Source: Rhynchospora pubera (lineage: Eukaryota; Streptophyta; Magnoliopsida; Poales; Cyperaceae). From it: a DNA stretch of 64,000 nt. Location: contig CM051460.1 of the NCBI GenBank assembly GCA_028095005.1, positions 16,663,501 to 16,727,500 on the forward strand. Direction: 5' to 3'. Of this stretch, positions 32,840 through 44,774 are shown one piece after another; the stretch's first letter is position 1, and every line of letters begins with the position of its first letter. Position numbers and translations under genes: made by a program. The notes under the pieces are model-generated. The model made no database searches. It was not told the DNA's origin and saw only the letters and a list, made by a program, of their open reading frames with translations.

Positions 32840-35060
32840 AATTAAGTTGGTTAAGAAGGAAGATATTAAGTGTTTGTTTAATGTTTTTTTTAACCACGAT
32901 CTAGATGTGTCCCGGATAAACAAAGCTATGTTATGTCTTTTACCAAAAAAGATAGATGCTATAGAGATTAAACAGTATAGACCTATTAGTCTGTTAAACT
33001 ACATTTATAAATGGATCACTAAAGTGTTGACCACTAGATTATCTCATATCTCCTATAGTGAATAAAATATTAGATCAATCCCAAGCAGCTTTTTTTGAAG
33101 AAAGATTTATTTTAGATAATGTGATTTGTGCATCTGAAATTTTACATTCCACAAAGATTTCGAAAAAAAAATTAGTGTTAAAAGTAGATTTAGAAAAGGC
33201 TTACGACAGAGTTAATTGGACTTTTTTAATTGAGATGCTTAAATCTATAGGGTTCTCCAATAAGTGGGTTCAGTAACTTCTAGTGGGGGACATGTTTGTG
33301 TCCATATCAATGGAAAATTGTCAAACTATTTCACAGTGTGTAAAGGTCTCAAACAAGGGGATCTTATGTTACCACTTTTCTTTAACTTAGAAGCAAATTG
33401 TCTAAACCAAATTATTAAAAAAGGTCGAGATAGAGGGATTATCAAAGGATTGGAGCCCCTAATAGATAATGGGCAGCCCATAATTAATTTGTAAAATTCT
33501 GATGATACTGTGATTTTTTGTGAAGCAGATGGATTGGTTATACATGCTGTTAAATGGGCTTTCATTAGATTCGAGGCTTTAGCAGGTATGAGAGTCAATT
33601 TCTCAAAAATGTGAACTTTATAAAATTAATTTAGATGATAATGAGGCCTCAGTGCTTGTCGATATATTCAGTTGTAAAGTAGCTTCTTTTCCTTTGAGAT
33701 ACTTAGAGATTCCTATACACCGGAAAAAACTAAAAAAGATAGATTGGCATATTATAATAGATAAATTTCAACAAAAATTACAAGGTTGGATGGGTAATTT
33801 CTTATCTTATGGTGGCCTATGGTGGCCGATTGACTTTAATCAATAGCGTACTAAACTCGCTTGTAACTTACATGTTATCCTTTCATGAGATACGAGCTTC
33901 AGTGCTCATGCGAAAGATAAGAAAAAAAATTCACTTGGTCAATTGGGGGTAATGTGTAGAACTAAAATTGAGGGAGGACTAGGCATACTAAATCTTAAAA
34001 TTATAAACGATGCTATGTTGAGCAAATGGGTTTGGAGGTACAAAGTGGTGGTGGAAAGATATTATAAAGATTAAGTATAACAAATGTCGTAATAATCAAC
34101 ATTGGTCTCCATTTTGAAAAAAAATTTAAAAAATTGGAACAAATAGTTGACCTAAATTGTCAATTCATTTTGGGAGATGGGACAAGTACTCGATTTTCGA
34201 TAGACAGATGGTGTGGTGAAATACCTCCAAAGATATTTTTTCCAACACTTTTTGATATTTGTGCTAATAAAGATGCTACGGTTGCTGATGTTCAAGAAAG
34301 GGTGCTAAACTTACATTTTAATAGACAATTATATATGAATCTTAGAGATGGTTTGTGTAACCTACAACAGATAGCCTCTTGTTTTACTTTACAACACAAA
34401 TCTAATTTGATATCGTGGGGGGAGTAATGGGATGGTGAATTTTCAACAAAAAAAGAGGCGTTCAAGATGATACATATGCCCCTATTTGAAAAATTAAAGT
34501 GCCTCTTAAGATACAAATTTTTATATGGTTATTATTAGAAAAAAATTGCTAACTAAAGATAATCTAGTTGTGAGGGGATGGGAATGAGATCTAAGTTGTG
34601 TTTATTGTCATAAACTAGAATCGATTGACCATCTTTTTTTCGAGTGTATCCATCAGATGGTTATGCGGACATGGTTATTGGAGAGATTTCAAATAATGAT
34701 ATCTTATAGTTCGGTTGAGGACTTAGTAGCATGAAACTCAAAATTAGATCACCATCTAAGTAAGATTTCCTGTATTATATGTTGTGGTGCAATTAATGTG
34801 GTGTTTATGGAAAGATAGAAATGCAAGATGTTTTCAAAAAAAAATTTCATTCATTTAGATATCTAGCCTCATAGATTTTGGCTTCAATAAACTATTGGTC
34901 AGGGCTATAGTCGGAGGAGATTAAAACTCAAGTTGCAGAGTGGTTGTCTTTGCTTGAGAAAATGTCATTGTATATTGCTGGAGGTGAGCTTATGGACAAC
35001 GGAGTTGAGGAGGAGGCGTGGATCCATGAAGTGGTGTGATCACGATGCGAACGAAGAAGA
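32840..35060 (+). mobile_element. Decayed LINE ORF2 fragment, copy 4
   Basis: Reverse transcriptase motifs can still be read across several frames: RPISLLNY (32980), QSQAAFFEERFILDN (33080), KVDLEKAYDRVNW (33184), KGLKQGD (33343) and NSDDTVIF (33496, from YADD). The thumb region follows (FPLRYLEIPIH, 33688), then GDGTSTRFSIDRWCG and a zf-RVT remnant (RGWE-DLSCVYCHK-LESIDHLFFEC, about 34575-34650). At least six stops or frameshifts are present. The endonuclease part and a clear A-tail were not found. It differs strongly from copy 1, so it belongs to another LINE lineage and is old. Confidence 0.85.
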
Positions 35061-36822
35061 ACAATTCGAGAGGCTATGCTTGTTATAGTAAAATAGTAGG
35101 TAAGAATGTAAAATATTTTTGTTATAGTAAATAGTAGGTGTAAAATACCACCACCTTGTAATAGTAAAGCCGAACTGCACATTTAGGAAGCAAAAAATAC
35201 ATGAACAAAATTCAGCACTCCTACCATAGAAGCATGCATGCAAAATTGTACCAAAAATTTCTATACAAACAGAACTGGACACAAACACAAAATTGACCAA
35301 AAAACAGCATAACCGAAACTACGAAGGGGAAACACACTCCTGATACTGAAAAGATAGTAACAGGACACACAAAAAGACAACATCCTGTATGGCCTAAACC
35401 AGAAACTGCATAAGGAACCTATTACTGGTAAACGAAATCAACAGAAAAACCAATTAAAAAGCACCAAAAAGGAAAAGAATCCCTAACTACCAGGTAAAAT
35501 GCAATAACCAAAACAGCAAGCTGAACATCCAGATCTAATCAAACTATATTGATAAATGCAACTCCGAAATACAATAGGTACCAACCCAAAACCAACAACA
35601 TGAGCTAGGAATTAACCAGAACAGGTAGAAATACTAACCTCCACAGCAGCAAGAACATACACAGTAGCTGAAACAACAGCACAGAAGAACACAGAAGAAT
35701 GAGAAAGGACCCAGCAATCCATAAACCTACAGAATGAAGACCAGAAAAATCAGCTGGTTGAAAACAGCTAACAACAAAACTGATGAAATGAAAAGGAAGG
35801 AAAGAAAGAAGAATGAAATCAGAAAAAAGAAAGGAAGACCACAATAGAAGAAACCAAAAGAAGCAATTGATAGAAAAAATAGCAAAATTGATAGAATTAG
35901 AAATCCTTGCAAAAAAAAGAAGAAAAAAATAGCAAATTGATCGAAAATTAAGGAGGGAAGAAACAATTGCTGGAAACGAAAGAAGAGAAGACAAAGCACA
36001 AAAAAAAAAAAAAAAAAAAAAAACTTGAAGAAGAAGAAGAACCCTGTAGTTCCTCTGGCCTCCTCCCACTTTCCTTCCTTTCTAATTTCTATCCGTCTAT
36101 TGACCAAAAGGAGTGCGCTCAATGAAGTGGAGGGTGTCATTGGTGTGCAAACGGCGTAGATCGAGTTACCGTTGGAAGAACTGTTTGCCAACGGTACTTT
36201 CGGATCGGATCTAATTCTGAAAATTAATATATGTTTTTTTATTTTTTTATTTTGATTGATTAATTCAACAAACTAAATTATGTTGGCCCAAATTTGACCG
36301 ATATTGATATGAGATCAATTAAATTGATTTTTATTGTTTCGCCGTATAAGAAGCTTACAACAAATTGTACACTGCAGCCTTTCCGCAGTAGAATTATTAA
36401 CTATCATTTTGGTTCGTGTTTTATTAGCAACTAGCATTTTATCAAAGATTATAATATTTATTATATATATCATTGCCGTCGTCAACATCATAATTAAAGT
36501 ATTATTTTAATTCAAGAACACACATATTTATATATTATGCACAATTTATTGCTATACTTTCTCAATTAAGCATGATTTTATATCCTAAAAATCTACGGGA
36601 GCATGATTTTGTACAAAAATTATGACTGCGAAAATTTATATCCTAAAAAACATAATCGCAAAGTTGAACTAGTAAAACACTCAATTCATAGAAACATAAA
36701 CTCATAACGATGACAGAAAAATAAAATCAGGTCTCCACATTATTAAAGAAAAAAATTACGCAACATTAACATATAAGTCTTTACTAATTATCTATGTTTG
36801 GATTGATAAGAAATAGTACGAA
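35061..36822. other. Non-coding, repeat-like; 3' flank of gene F
   Basis: Includes a 24-base A run at 36000-36023 with GAA repeats after it. The sequence at 36170-36240 is similar to 31450-31520. The last 280 bases resemble the 3' flank of gene C (18660-18800) and probably include the 3' UTR of gene F. The long open frame on the minus strand at 35605-36191 is low-complexity Phe/Leu/Ser and is not believed. Confidence 0.4.
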
Positions 36823-37497
36823 CTAATTAGGACTGGTTTTTGTATCAGGATGCATTTCAGCATTCATGAAAGCAAGCGCTTCAGCTCGTTGCTTCTGACA
36901 GAGCTGCAGAAATTGTCTACCGAACCGGTCTCCGAGCTGCAGCCATTTTTGTTGTTGTTGTTGATTCAGCATGTTTGGAACAGTTGGGCTAGCGACAACT
37001 TGCTGTTGTCGACGAAATTGCATGTTTGGAATAGTTGGGTTAGTGACAACTTGTTGTTGTGGTTGCATGTTTGGAATAGTTGGGTTAGTGACAACTTCTT
37101 GCTGTTGTTGTATGTTTGGAATAGTTGGGTTAGTGACAACTTGTTGCTGCTGCTGCTGTTGTTGTTGCGTGTTTGGAATAGTTGGGTTAGTGACAACTTG
37201 TAAAATAGATCCTTCCTTGACGTCGTAGTCTGCTAGCGTTTTAGAAGCCAGAAGATTCTTACCAAGATATTGGAGACTACAAATGGAACTCATGTTTTTT
37301 CTCATTTGGACTATCAATTGCTTCAAGCTACCAACAGTTTGAGTTCTCTCCACCTTAAGTTCCAGTTTCTCACCACCAGTCTCTACGAAAATGAGCATTT
37401 CAGTTTTGACGCGTATATTGACATGCTTAACCAGTTCTGGGTTCTCAAATTTGAGGGTGATATTTCGTCCCGTAACTGTGTCGACTGTGATCTCCAT
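36823..37497 (-). CDS. Ubiquitin-like gene F: half module, one ubiquitin fold, Gln-rich repeat tail
   Basis: 224 residues, open frame, with the ATG right after CTGCAG (5' UTR intron acceptor). Residues 1-33 are the half module (MEITVDTVTGRNITLKFENP...). Residues 34-104 form a ubiquitin-like fold (MLIFVETGGEKLELKVERTQ ... SILQVVTNP). Residues 100-180 hold five units of the type QVVTNPTIPN(M/I/T) with Gln runs. The repeat unit starts with the last strand of the fold itself (QVVTNP), so the tail seems to have grown by repeating the domain edge. The C-terminal 40 residues (KWLQLGDRFGRQFLQLCQKQ...) are non-repetitive and possibly helical. No diglycine, so not conjugable. The overall plan, a ubiquitin fold plus a Gln/Asn/Pro-rich tail, recalls shuttle proteins but without a UBA domain. 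Function unknown. Confidence 0.87.
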   Translation of the reverse strand: MEITVDTVTGRNITLKFENPELVKHVNIRVKTEMLIFVETGGEKLELKVERTQTVGSLKQLIVQMRKNMSSICSLQYLGKNLLASKTLADYDVKEGSILQVVTNPTIPNTQQQQQQQQQVVTNPTIPNIQQQQEVVTNPTIPNMQPQQQVVTNPTIPNMQFRRQQQVVASPTVPNMLNQQQQQKWLQLGDRFGRQFLQLCQKQRAEALAFMNAEMHPDTKTSPN

Positions 37498-38431
37498 CTG
37501 CAGTTAAATAGAAATAGGATAGATTATAGATCATACAACAAGAAGTAAAAATATATTAATAATCTAGTATTGTCAGGTTTCCGTTTTGCAGATTCAATAA
37601 GTAAGAACATAAAATTAAACATGTCCTTCTTTAAAAATTAAAAAAAAAATCATGGTAAAGATTTCTTTCCTCAATGATGTCTTACGAGATTGTTCCTTGA
37701 TTAAATTAAATAGCAAAACACATCCAAAATGAACATATTTTGCGCAGGAAATTTTTCACTACCAAATTTGATGAAAAAGCAGGACTTAAATGTCATATCC
37801 AACAATCCACAAAAAGTTTCTCTTTAATTAGTAGGCAAGGAATAATGCCTGTTATAATTTTTTTTCCTTTTCTTTGTTTTTTTTATGGGAAAAATTCAAA
37901 AATAGAATACAAATTTCCTCTACATTTTAGTTTTAATTTTTATATTTATAAAAAGATAGATATGCGGATCCTGTAACTCTTCCTATTAATTTGGAGAGAA
38001 ATATTAAAAGACTGAGGCTCTAATTAGAATTATATTTTTTTATAAAATGGGATTTTATTTTGATCAGAAATTTTTTTATCAAAATGAACAAGTTTGGAGT
38101 GATTTGATCAGAATTTCTATATTATATTATTATATCTAATAAAATCCTGTGAAATCAATTATAATAAAATGAAATCCCGCATAAAAACCTTATTGATCAA
38201 AACCTAAAACCAAATAATTTACTGAGAAGGAAACACAAAAATAAAAACAAATAAATCACCAAAGTGGTAAAAAAGAAAGGAAAAAAAAAACAAAAGAAGC
38301 CAGGCAGGCAGTTATAAGAGACAGAGAGGAACAGATAAGGGAAAATTCGTAAAACAGAGGAGGAGAAAGAAACGACTTTTGAAATCCTTTCGTTTATGGT
38401 CTATGGTCTAGAGAGAAATAAGCACGGTTAC
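37498..38431 (-). other. Predicted 5' UTR intron of gene F
   Basis: The leader exon (minus strand) ends TAATTCAAG at 38432 and is followed by GTAACC. The intron ends CTGCAG at the ATG. The donor context CAAG-GTAACC is identical in gene G. A MITE sits inside at about 38015-38205. Confidence 0.7.
38015..38205. mobile_element. Tourist-like MITE relative in the intron of gene F
   Basis: The left end GGCTCTAATTAGAATTATA and the right end, in reverse complement GGTTTTGATCAATAAGG, are imperfect inverted termini. The subterminal GCGGGATTTCATTTTATTAT resembles the element at 32239-32428. The exact ends are uncertain. Confidence 0.5.
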
Positions 38432-38506
38432 CTTGAATTACTATTACTAATTAGGATTTAGGAGGAAGGAATGAGGGAGGGCGAGGAAATTACTCTGTAT
38501 GTGCTG

Positions 38507-38516
38507 CTTTATATAG
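38507..38516 (-). promoter_or_regulatory. TATA box of gene F
   Basis: Minus strand CTATATAAAG, followed by CAGCACATACAGAG. The same block (CTATATAAAGCAGCATATAC) occurs at gene G. It lies about 75 bases before the leader donor. Confidence 0.7.
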
Positions 38517-38786
38517 CATTTACGGGACTAAGGTCGGTGGTGAGAAAGAGATCAAAGGCAGGGATTTATTACCATATATTTTGAAATTGCTAAATATGAA
38601 AAAAAAAAATATATTGCATATGGAAAGAGATCTAGGCTGCGCTCTCGTCCACTATGTGCAGATACTATTTCCGTGAAACTTATAATTAATAATTATTGGG
38701 CTTATTGGCCCTTTACCTACTGGGCTTTTCAATTTGCTTTCTCTTTTCTTCGTGTCTGGATCGGTTGAAAATTTCTCACGATCGAG

Positions 38787-41757
38787 TAGGGCAGCTGTTT
38801 TTCGTTTCGTTTCGTCCGGACGGAACGGTTAACGAAATAATAAAATAATTTCGTTTGGTTGGACGAAATGATTAACGAAACAATAAAACGGTTTCATTCA
38901 TGTGTAAATCACGAAATTTTTTTCGATTTCGATCGTTTTGTTCGGACGAAACGATCAAAGAAACTAAAATTCTGTTTCGTCAACGAAACTGTGATACCAG
39001 TAAAATTTAAAGCAAAGAATTATTGTTCAATTGATTCTTGAGATTTAATCCTAGTAAAATTGATTTTGATTTCCAATCTTAATTAAATAGCTAAGTATAA
39101 TAGTATTAACGTATAACTTGAAAATGATATAAGCTTGACCAATATACTAAAATCAAATTAAATTGAATATAAGATATAATAAATAAAAGCTTGTGAAAAA
39201 AATAAATTTCAGAAAATATTAACGCCAACTTTTACATTCTTATAACACCTGAAAGTAATTGACTTAGATTAGACACATTTAAATCATAGAATTATTAATT
39301 AATTCCTTAATATTTTCGGGCCATTGGATCTTAGGAACATTGTGTTGAATTTTCTCAATCATTGATTAAAAATCCAAAGTCCATACTTTCTCTCTCTCCG
39401 TTTTATTTTTACTCATCCTTATCCATTCTACCATCATAAAACATTTGTTCTTATCTTCTTGCATGACATGTGTTCTTTTCCGATTGGAAACCATAATATC
39501 ATGGTGACTGTCTATTTGTGGTGTATATATATAGTCATCACCCTACTTTTGCCACGTATCACACAATCAATGCAATTCCTTTCTTTTCCTTCTTGTAATC
39601 TCTATGTCGATCAGTGAGAAGAAGGGGGGTCAAGTGACGGTGAGGTAGGACTTGGTGGTTTTGATTTTGCTAATTGTTGTTTGAGGTATCTCCTTCAATT
39701 AATCATCTAACTTATATTCCTTTTCTTTTAATTCGTGGGGTATATGATCTTGGTGATGTTTAAGACCAATACTTGTTTGTTTGCTGGTAAGAAAAGATAG
39801 TTGGGTTGGGTAAATATTTCATGAACTTCTACTAGTTTTTACACATATCGCATATTTTGTAATCTAGATATACTACAAAAAGATATTTGAAAATAATTTA
39901 TGTGGGGATTCTGATCATAATACCGATCTAGTTCAGACTCATATTCTATACTGGACCTGACTTCGAACTACATTAAGGTCTACAAATTCTATTAAAAGTA
40001 TAATCCCAAGCTTGGTTTTCGTGATGAAAATAAAAATATATAATAAGAACTTGAACTCATGGAATTCAATAAGTACATATAACACAAAATATTATAATAG
40101 CTGAGTAAATGAATGGATGGTCGGTTTAGCAAGTCTGGCAAATATATCAAAGTTAAGTCAATATCTAAATCCTTCAATTTCTTATAAGTTTATAATACTA
40201 TTTTGGGAACTTATAATTTTTATAAGAAAATCGTATAGTCCAATTAGTAGGCTAATTGCTTTATAACAAATTTTATCATGAGATATTATTCAAAAGTGTA
40301 ATCTTTATAAACTATTAAAAGTTTAATATTAAATATATATATATATATAATAATAGTAAATTAAGGCAAATAATTATAAGATATTTCAATAAATAAATAG
40401 AATATATGTTTCAAAATAGAATCCCGCTGAAATTTAATCATTAAGTCTGGTTTAACCCATCGGTAAACCTAGAACCAAAACCAGACGAACGTAGATAGAT
40501 ATTAGAGTTTATTTTGACGTCTTAATCCAATCGTCAGGTCATCAGCTATAGCAACTTGGAACTATTTCGAGAATAAGACGATGACTGGAGATGATGACTC
40601 TATCGGCGTCTTGGAGATTAAGTTCTCATGACTTGTCAATTTCAGGTGTGGATGCCTTTCGAGATTTTATTATTCTTTTGATAGGAACTAGCAAATTTGA
40701 TTATGAAATATAAAAGTGATTTGGAATAACAGAAAATGGATGATGAAAGTGAAACAGAATGAGACCGAGTAGTTAAGTTGTTTTACTTGTGGTTTCCATT
40801 ATCGGGAGATTGCACCCCAGCTTAATGCCGGTGGTCTCCTTATAATAGCGATCACGGGCAACGCATACTGATCTACTCTGCTATTCAGCCTCTAGGCGAA
40901 TTAGCGGTTATTTGGTATATATATTTCTTTTGTTTGGACTGGCTGGAACCATTAGGTGTGTGGAAGCGGACTACCCCACGGAACTCCGCGATAGTAACCC
41001 AGTACTGGTGTATACTACCCCCACTTAGTGCACGGTGGAGGGCAGGAGCAATTAGGGTCGAGTGTCTATACACTAGGTATACACTCGTGGGTAGGATCGA
41101 ATAAGCACAGGTACAGTCAGAAAAGCACAATCTATTAAGGTGGACTTGGCGTGGGATTATTTTCCCAGGTCTAAGTAAGGACTGAGACATGCAAGGTAGA
41201 TTTGGCACGGGAATTATTCCCGTAGGGTTGGAGTTATGTAAGGTGGATACTCTCGTATTATATTATATGTTAGTCATTAAGAAAACACACCGAATCACAT
41301 TCATCTCTTTTCTTGAATAAAAACAATGGAAAGTCTTCCAGACATGATTGACATTAATTTATAAATTAAGTTCTAATCTTTTGAATAATTAAATCCCAAA
41401 ATGGTTTGATTATATTACCACACTGAGTATTCACGTACTCATCCCACAAATTAATTTGTGGAGACAGGTTCATGCTTGGCTGATGACAAAGACCTGACTT
41501 TAGACACCACAAGCCGTTGCTGGTTGATGCCACGCTTCCGTGTTAAAGATAAATATGGTATTATTTTCGTGGTTTTATTTTTGTGATTTATTTGCTCATG
41601 AGACACTGTTATATAGCCTTTCGTGTATACAACATACTGTATGCACGTGGCGGGGTTGTCCTTCCCGAATTACGGCTTGGTTCGGGGTGTGACAGAAACG
41701 AAACGGTTAAACGAAACACCTTAGTTTCGTCACCGTTTCGACCGTTTTGCAGCCCTA
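38787..41757. mobile_element. hAT-like non-autonomous element split by a solo LTR
   Basis: The termini TAGGGCAGC (38787) and GCAGCCCTA (ending 41757) are inverted. The flanking 8-mers CGATCGAG and CAAACGAG agree at six of eight positions, consistent with an old 8-bp hAT target duplication. The element proper (38787-38989 plus 41700-41757, about 260 bases) is full of GTTTCGT / ACGAAAC words in both orientations. No transposase. The solo LTR below was inserted into it. Confidence 0.65.
38990..41694. mobile_element. Solo LTR, about 2.7 kb, gypsy-type
   Basis: Starts TGTGATACCAG and ends TCGGGGTGTGACA, and is flanked on both sides by the 5-bp duplication GAAAC (38985-38989, 41695-41699). These ends fit LTRs of Ty3/gypsy chromovirus-type elements. 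The near-palindromic TGTGATACC...GGTGTGACA is expected. No gag or pol is found inside, so internal sequence was lost by recombination between the two LTRs. TATATATATAG at about 39526 could be the LTR TATA box. A (TA)n run lies at 40336-40352. This entry accounts for the whole interval, in which no gene is seen. Confidence 0.8.
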
Positions 41758-41956
41758 CAAACGAGTCATTCAAGATTGATTAATATGAAATTGACTTCGG
41801 AATAATAATCAACACATATATATATCGATTACTTCGTAAATTGATTGTAGGAAATAACCTAACAATGTCTTCCAATAACCAAATTTTTAACACAAATATT
41901 TGGTAAAATTACCAAATATTATTTGGTAATATAATAATCAACACATATAAAGAGAT

Positions 41957-44326
41957 GGAGTCGTATCCTGTGAATGGTTTGCAAAAACCATCACTGGACG
42001 TTTCGTCATCTCAACCGTCCAATTTAAACGGACGGTAGGATCTTAGAGTCCATCAAAAACATGTATAAGCGTATAATGTCTCTTTTCTTTCCATATCTTC
42101 GTTTCCGTATACATCTCCCTTCGACTTGGACCCTTCTCTGCATTGTACAGACGAGAAAGAAAAGAAGCAATCTAGTAAACCCTAGATCGAGTTCTCCTTC
42201 TAATCGAGCAAGACTGCAAGAGAGGACAGATCTGCGTTGTGGAGGCGATTCACTGAATAAACCCATTCCAAATTTCAGCAATTCATGTCACCAAAAAGGC
42301 ACTCCGTCAGCGATACACTGAAGCCTATCGCTGATGGAGTAATTTGATACTCATGTATAGAGAATTAGAGATTACTGAACATCACTGTGTTTTGAACATC
42401 AGTCGTATAATCACTGTGTTTTGAACATCACCTCTTATCAGCCCGATTAAATTTTGAACATCAGATATCAGATGCGAATTGCAACAGTAGTAATTTGTGT
42501 TGAACATTATGGAAATGAAATGAATTCCCACATAAAAAAGAAGTATTATATGCGAACTTTTCAATTCATGGAAATTACTTCATGAACTTTTGAGGCTTTT
42601 ATGGAGTAAACTATGTGCATACTAGTTTTTACAGTGAAGAGGTCGTAAATGGTTAATAGTTGTATGTGGCAAGTCACTGATGTATGAGCCCTTCTAGCTT
42701 ATCTGTTCTGAAGGCATAGCCTAACTTACTGGTATAATCCTACTAAAGGCTTCGTTTGGATGACTTCTTCCCGGAATAAGGAATAAGGAATAACTACTTT
42801 TTACAAATAAATTTATTTCTAACCATCCAAACTCTTCACAAAAGTTACACACTTCCCAATAAATTTACCCCTTCCCAATAATTTTTTTCCCTTCTTCCTT
42901 CTTCCTACCTTATTCTCAACGCATCCAAACGGAGCCAAAGAAGTACACAAGTTGTTTTAGATCATTTTGGCAACATTTTCGAAAAAGTTATATTAACATA
43001 GTGTCCAAAGAAGTTGATGGTGTTATTTTGTAAAAATCAAGGACACAATTGCATAAATGGTGTTATTTTGTCATTTGTTCTCTCTGGATCCAAATTTGCA
43101 TAAGAAGTTCTGGACATTACTAATGTTTATTTTTTGTTGTGTATTCTGGTATTTTGGGGTTCAGATTTTGACAATAATGAAGAGATGTTAGGGAGTAGAT
43201 ATATACCAGTAAAGCAGCTAGTTAGATTGTATGTACGAGTGTTTTATTTTGACAATAATGAAACACTGATGTCAGACTTCAGGGTATGTCACTTAACGTT
43301 TCTTGGGTTATTTAGGAGTGTTTTTTTAAAGTAAGTGTTTCATTTTTTTTTCATCCAATGTATAGGCGCATGAAGTATCTCATTTGATTAAACATTCTTT
43401 TCATTGTTTCTGAATTTGAACTCTTTTAACCTTTAGAAAATAATAAGAGTTACATGTGTAAAGTGAGTAATGTTGACTGGTTTAGAAATGGAATTCATAT
43501 CAGATCCTGTGACTATGGGTCAACAACATGAAAGTGAAGGGACTAAAACACAAAGTAATATTTTGGTAATGCTCCCTCTTTGCAGCAAGCTAACGGTGTC
43601 TAAGTTAAAGTTCTCTTAACTAATTGTTAGGATTCACTCAATAAGAATAGTAATACAAAAAAAATGAAAAGGACTTGTACTTTAAAATCATCAACAGTTT
43701 GACTTGATGGAATTTTATTTAATAAAATTAACATTAATTAACACACAAATACGTGAGATTAAGCTAAATGAGTTATGCATGCCCCCTGGAACTAATCTGA
43801 ACCCAATCCAGTGCTCCCATCGAGTATTGGTACTAACTCACTTCCCAGTCGTACCACATCCCTGTATCACCGTACCAATGCGTGGCTCCATCACCCAATG
43901 AGGACGACACGACCAAGGTAGAGCCCATTGTTAAACTCTCCTCCGTGCCACGGTACTAACCGACCCAGTCCCAACGATTTCGGTGGCCTCGTTCGCCGGA
44001 GAACTTAAATCAAAGATTTCGGGGACCAAAATGAATAAGAACTAAGCGTCGCCATGATGAAACTTCAACTCCCTCGTCTTTCTCGCCATGAGAACTAGGT
44101 TAGCTTGACGATCATCTTCTCTCTCGCTCACTTTCTTTTTTCTCTCTAATAGCTCAGGACAGAGAAAGAGAATACATACGAAGAGAGGATACTCCGTATG
44201 CGACCTGCGTTTTTCTTTTTTTTTTTTTGATGGATTTGAGATCCGACCGTTGATTTAGATCGGAAGGCTGAAGTCGCTAGACGTCCACTGGATGGTTTTC
44301 ATTAACCATCTAGAGGATACGACTCC
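41957..44326. mobile_element. Mutator-like element with about 100-bp terminal inverted repeats, no transposase
   Basis: The left end GGAGTCGTATCCTGTGAATG and the right end in reverse complement GGAGTCGTATCCTCTAGATG remain similar for about 100 bases (both contain AAAACCATC-type and TGGACGT blocks). They are flanked by ATAAAGAGAT (41947-41956) and ATATAGAGAT (44327-44336), a 10-bp duplication with one mismatch. The interior (42060-44200) holds a CT-rich segment with AACCCTAGATCGAG near 42175 and unassigned AT-rich DNA. No transposase was found. It may have captured host sequence (inference). Confidence 0.7.
42747..42940. mobile_element. MITE with GGCTTCGTTTGGATG termini (nested)
   Basis: Begins GGCTTCGTTTGGATGACTTC and ends CATCCAAACGGAGCC, with AAA on each side. 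The interior CTTCACAAAAGTTACACACTTC is the reverse complement of sequence in the MITE at 5804-5972. It sits inside the Mutator-like element. Confidence 0.7.
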
Positions 44327-44774
44327 ATATAGAGATATGCTAAATTAGACTCCAGCACATAGAGGGCCTGTGTGCCGAAATGCGTCAACCGTCCGATCTG
44401 CAATTTAAAGGTTCAGATTAAAGCACTGGAGGAGCGATAGAAGTTTCGTTTCCTTTTAATTTTCCGTTAAGTGATCCCCCGTTTGCCTCCGAAAATAAAA
44501 GAAAACGAAGAGACTCCTGCTTCTCTTCGTCTCTCTCTCACGCAAAGAAGAAGAAAAATCCAACTCCTAAATCCACTTCCTTCCGATCAAGTCACCTATC
44601 AGATTGCTAAGAAGAAAAAAAATGAAGCTGATCTCTGCCTCTGTCTCTCTCTCACGCTTCGCCTTTTTCTGCTGCGTACCCCTTTCTCACGAGCGAAACC
44701 CTAAATTGAGGCGTATTGGCTAGAGATATCGACAGGTACAATTGAAACTCAGGCTATTTCACTTAGTGTTTACC

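Noticed and set aside
35605..36191. Two long minus-strand frames rich in Phe, Leu and Ser
   Set aside because: They come from purine-rich low-complexity DNA and an A-run; no domain, and no conserved start context.
36850..37228. Plus-strand Trp/Cys-rich repeat frames
   Set aside because: Antisense shadow of the Gln-rich tail of gene F.
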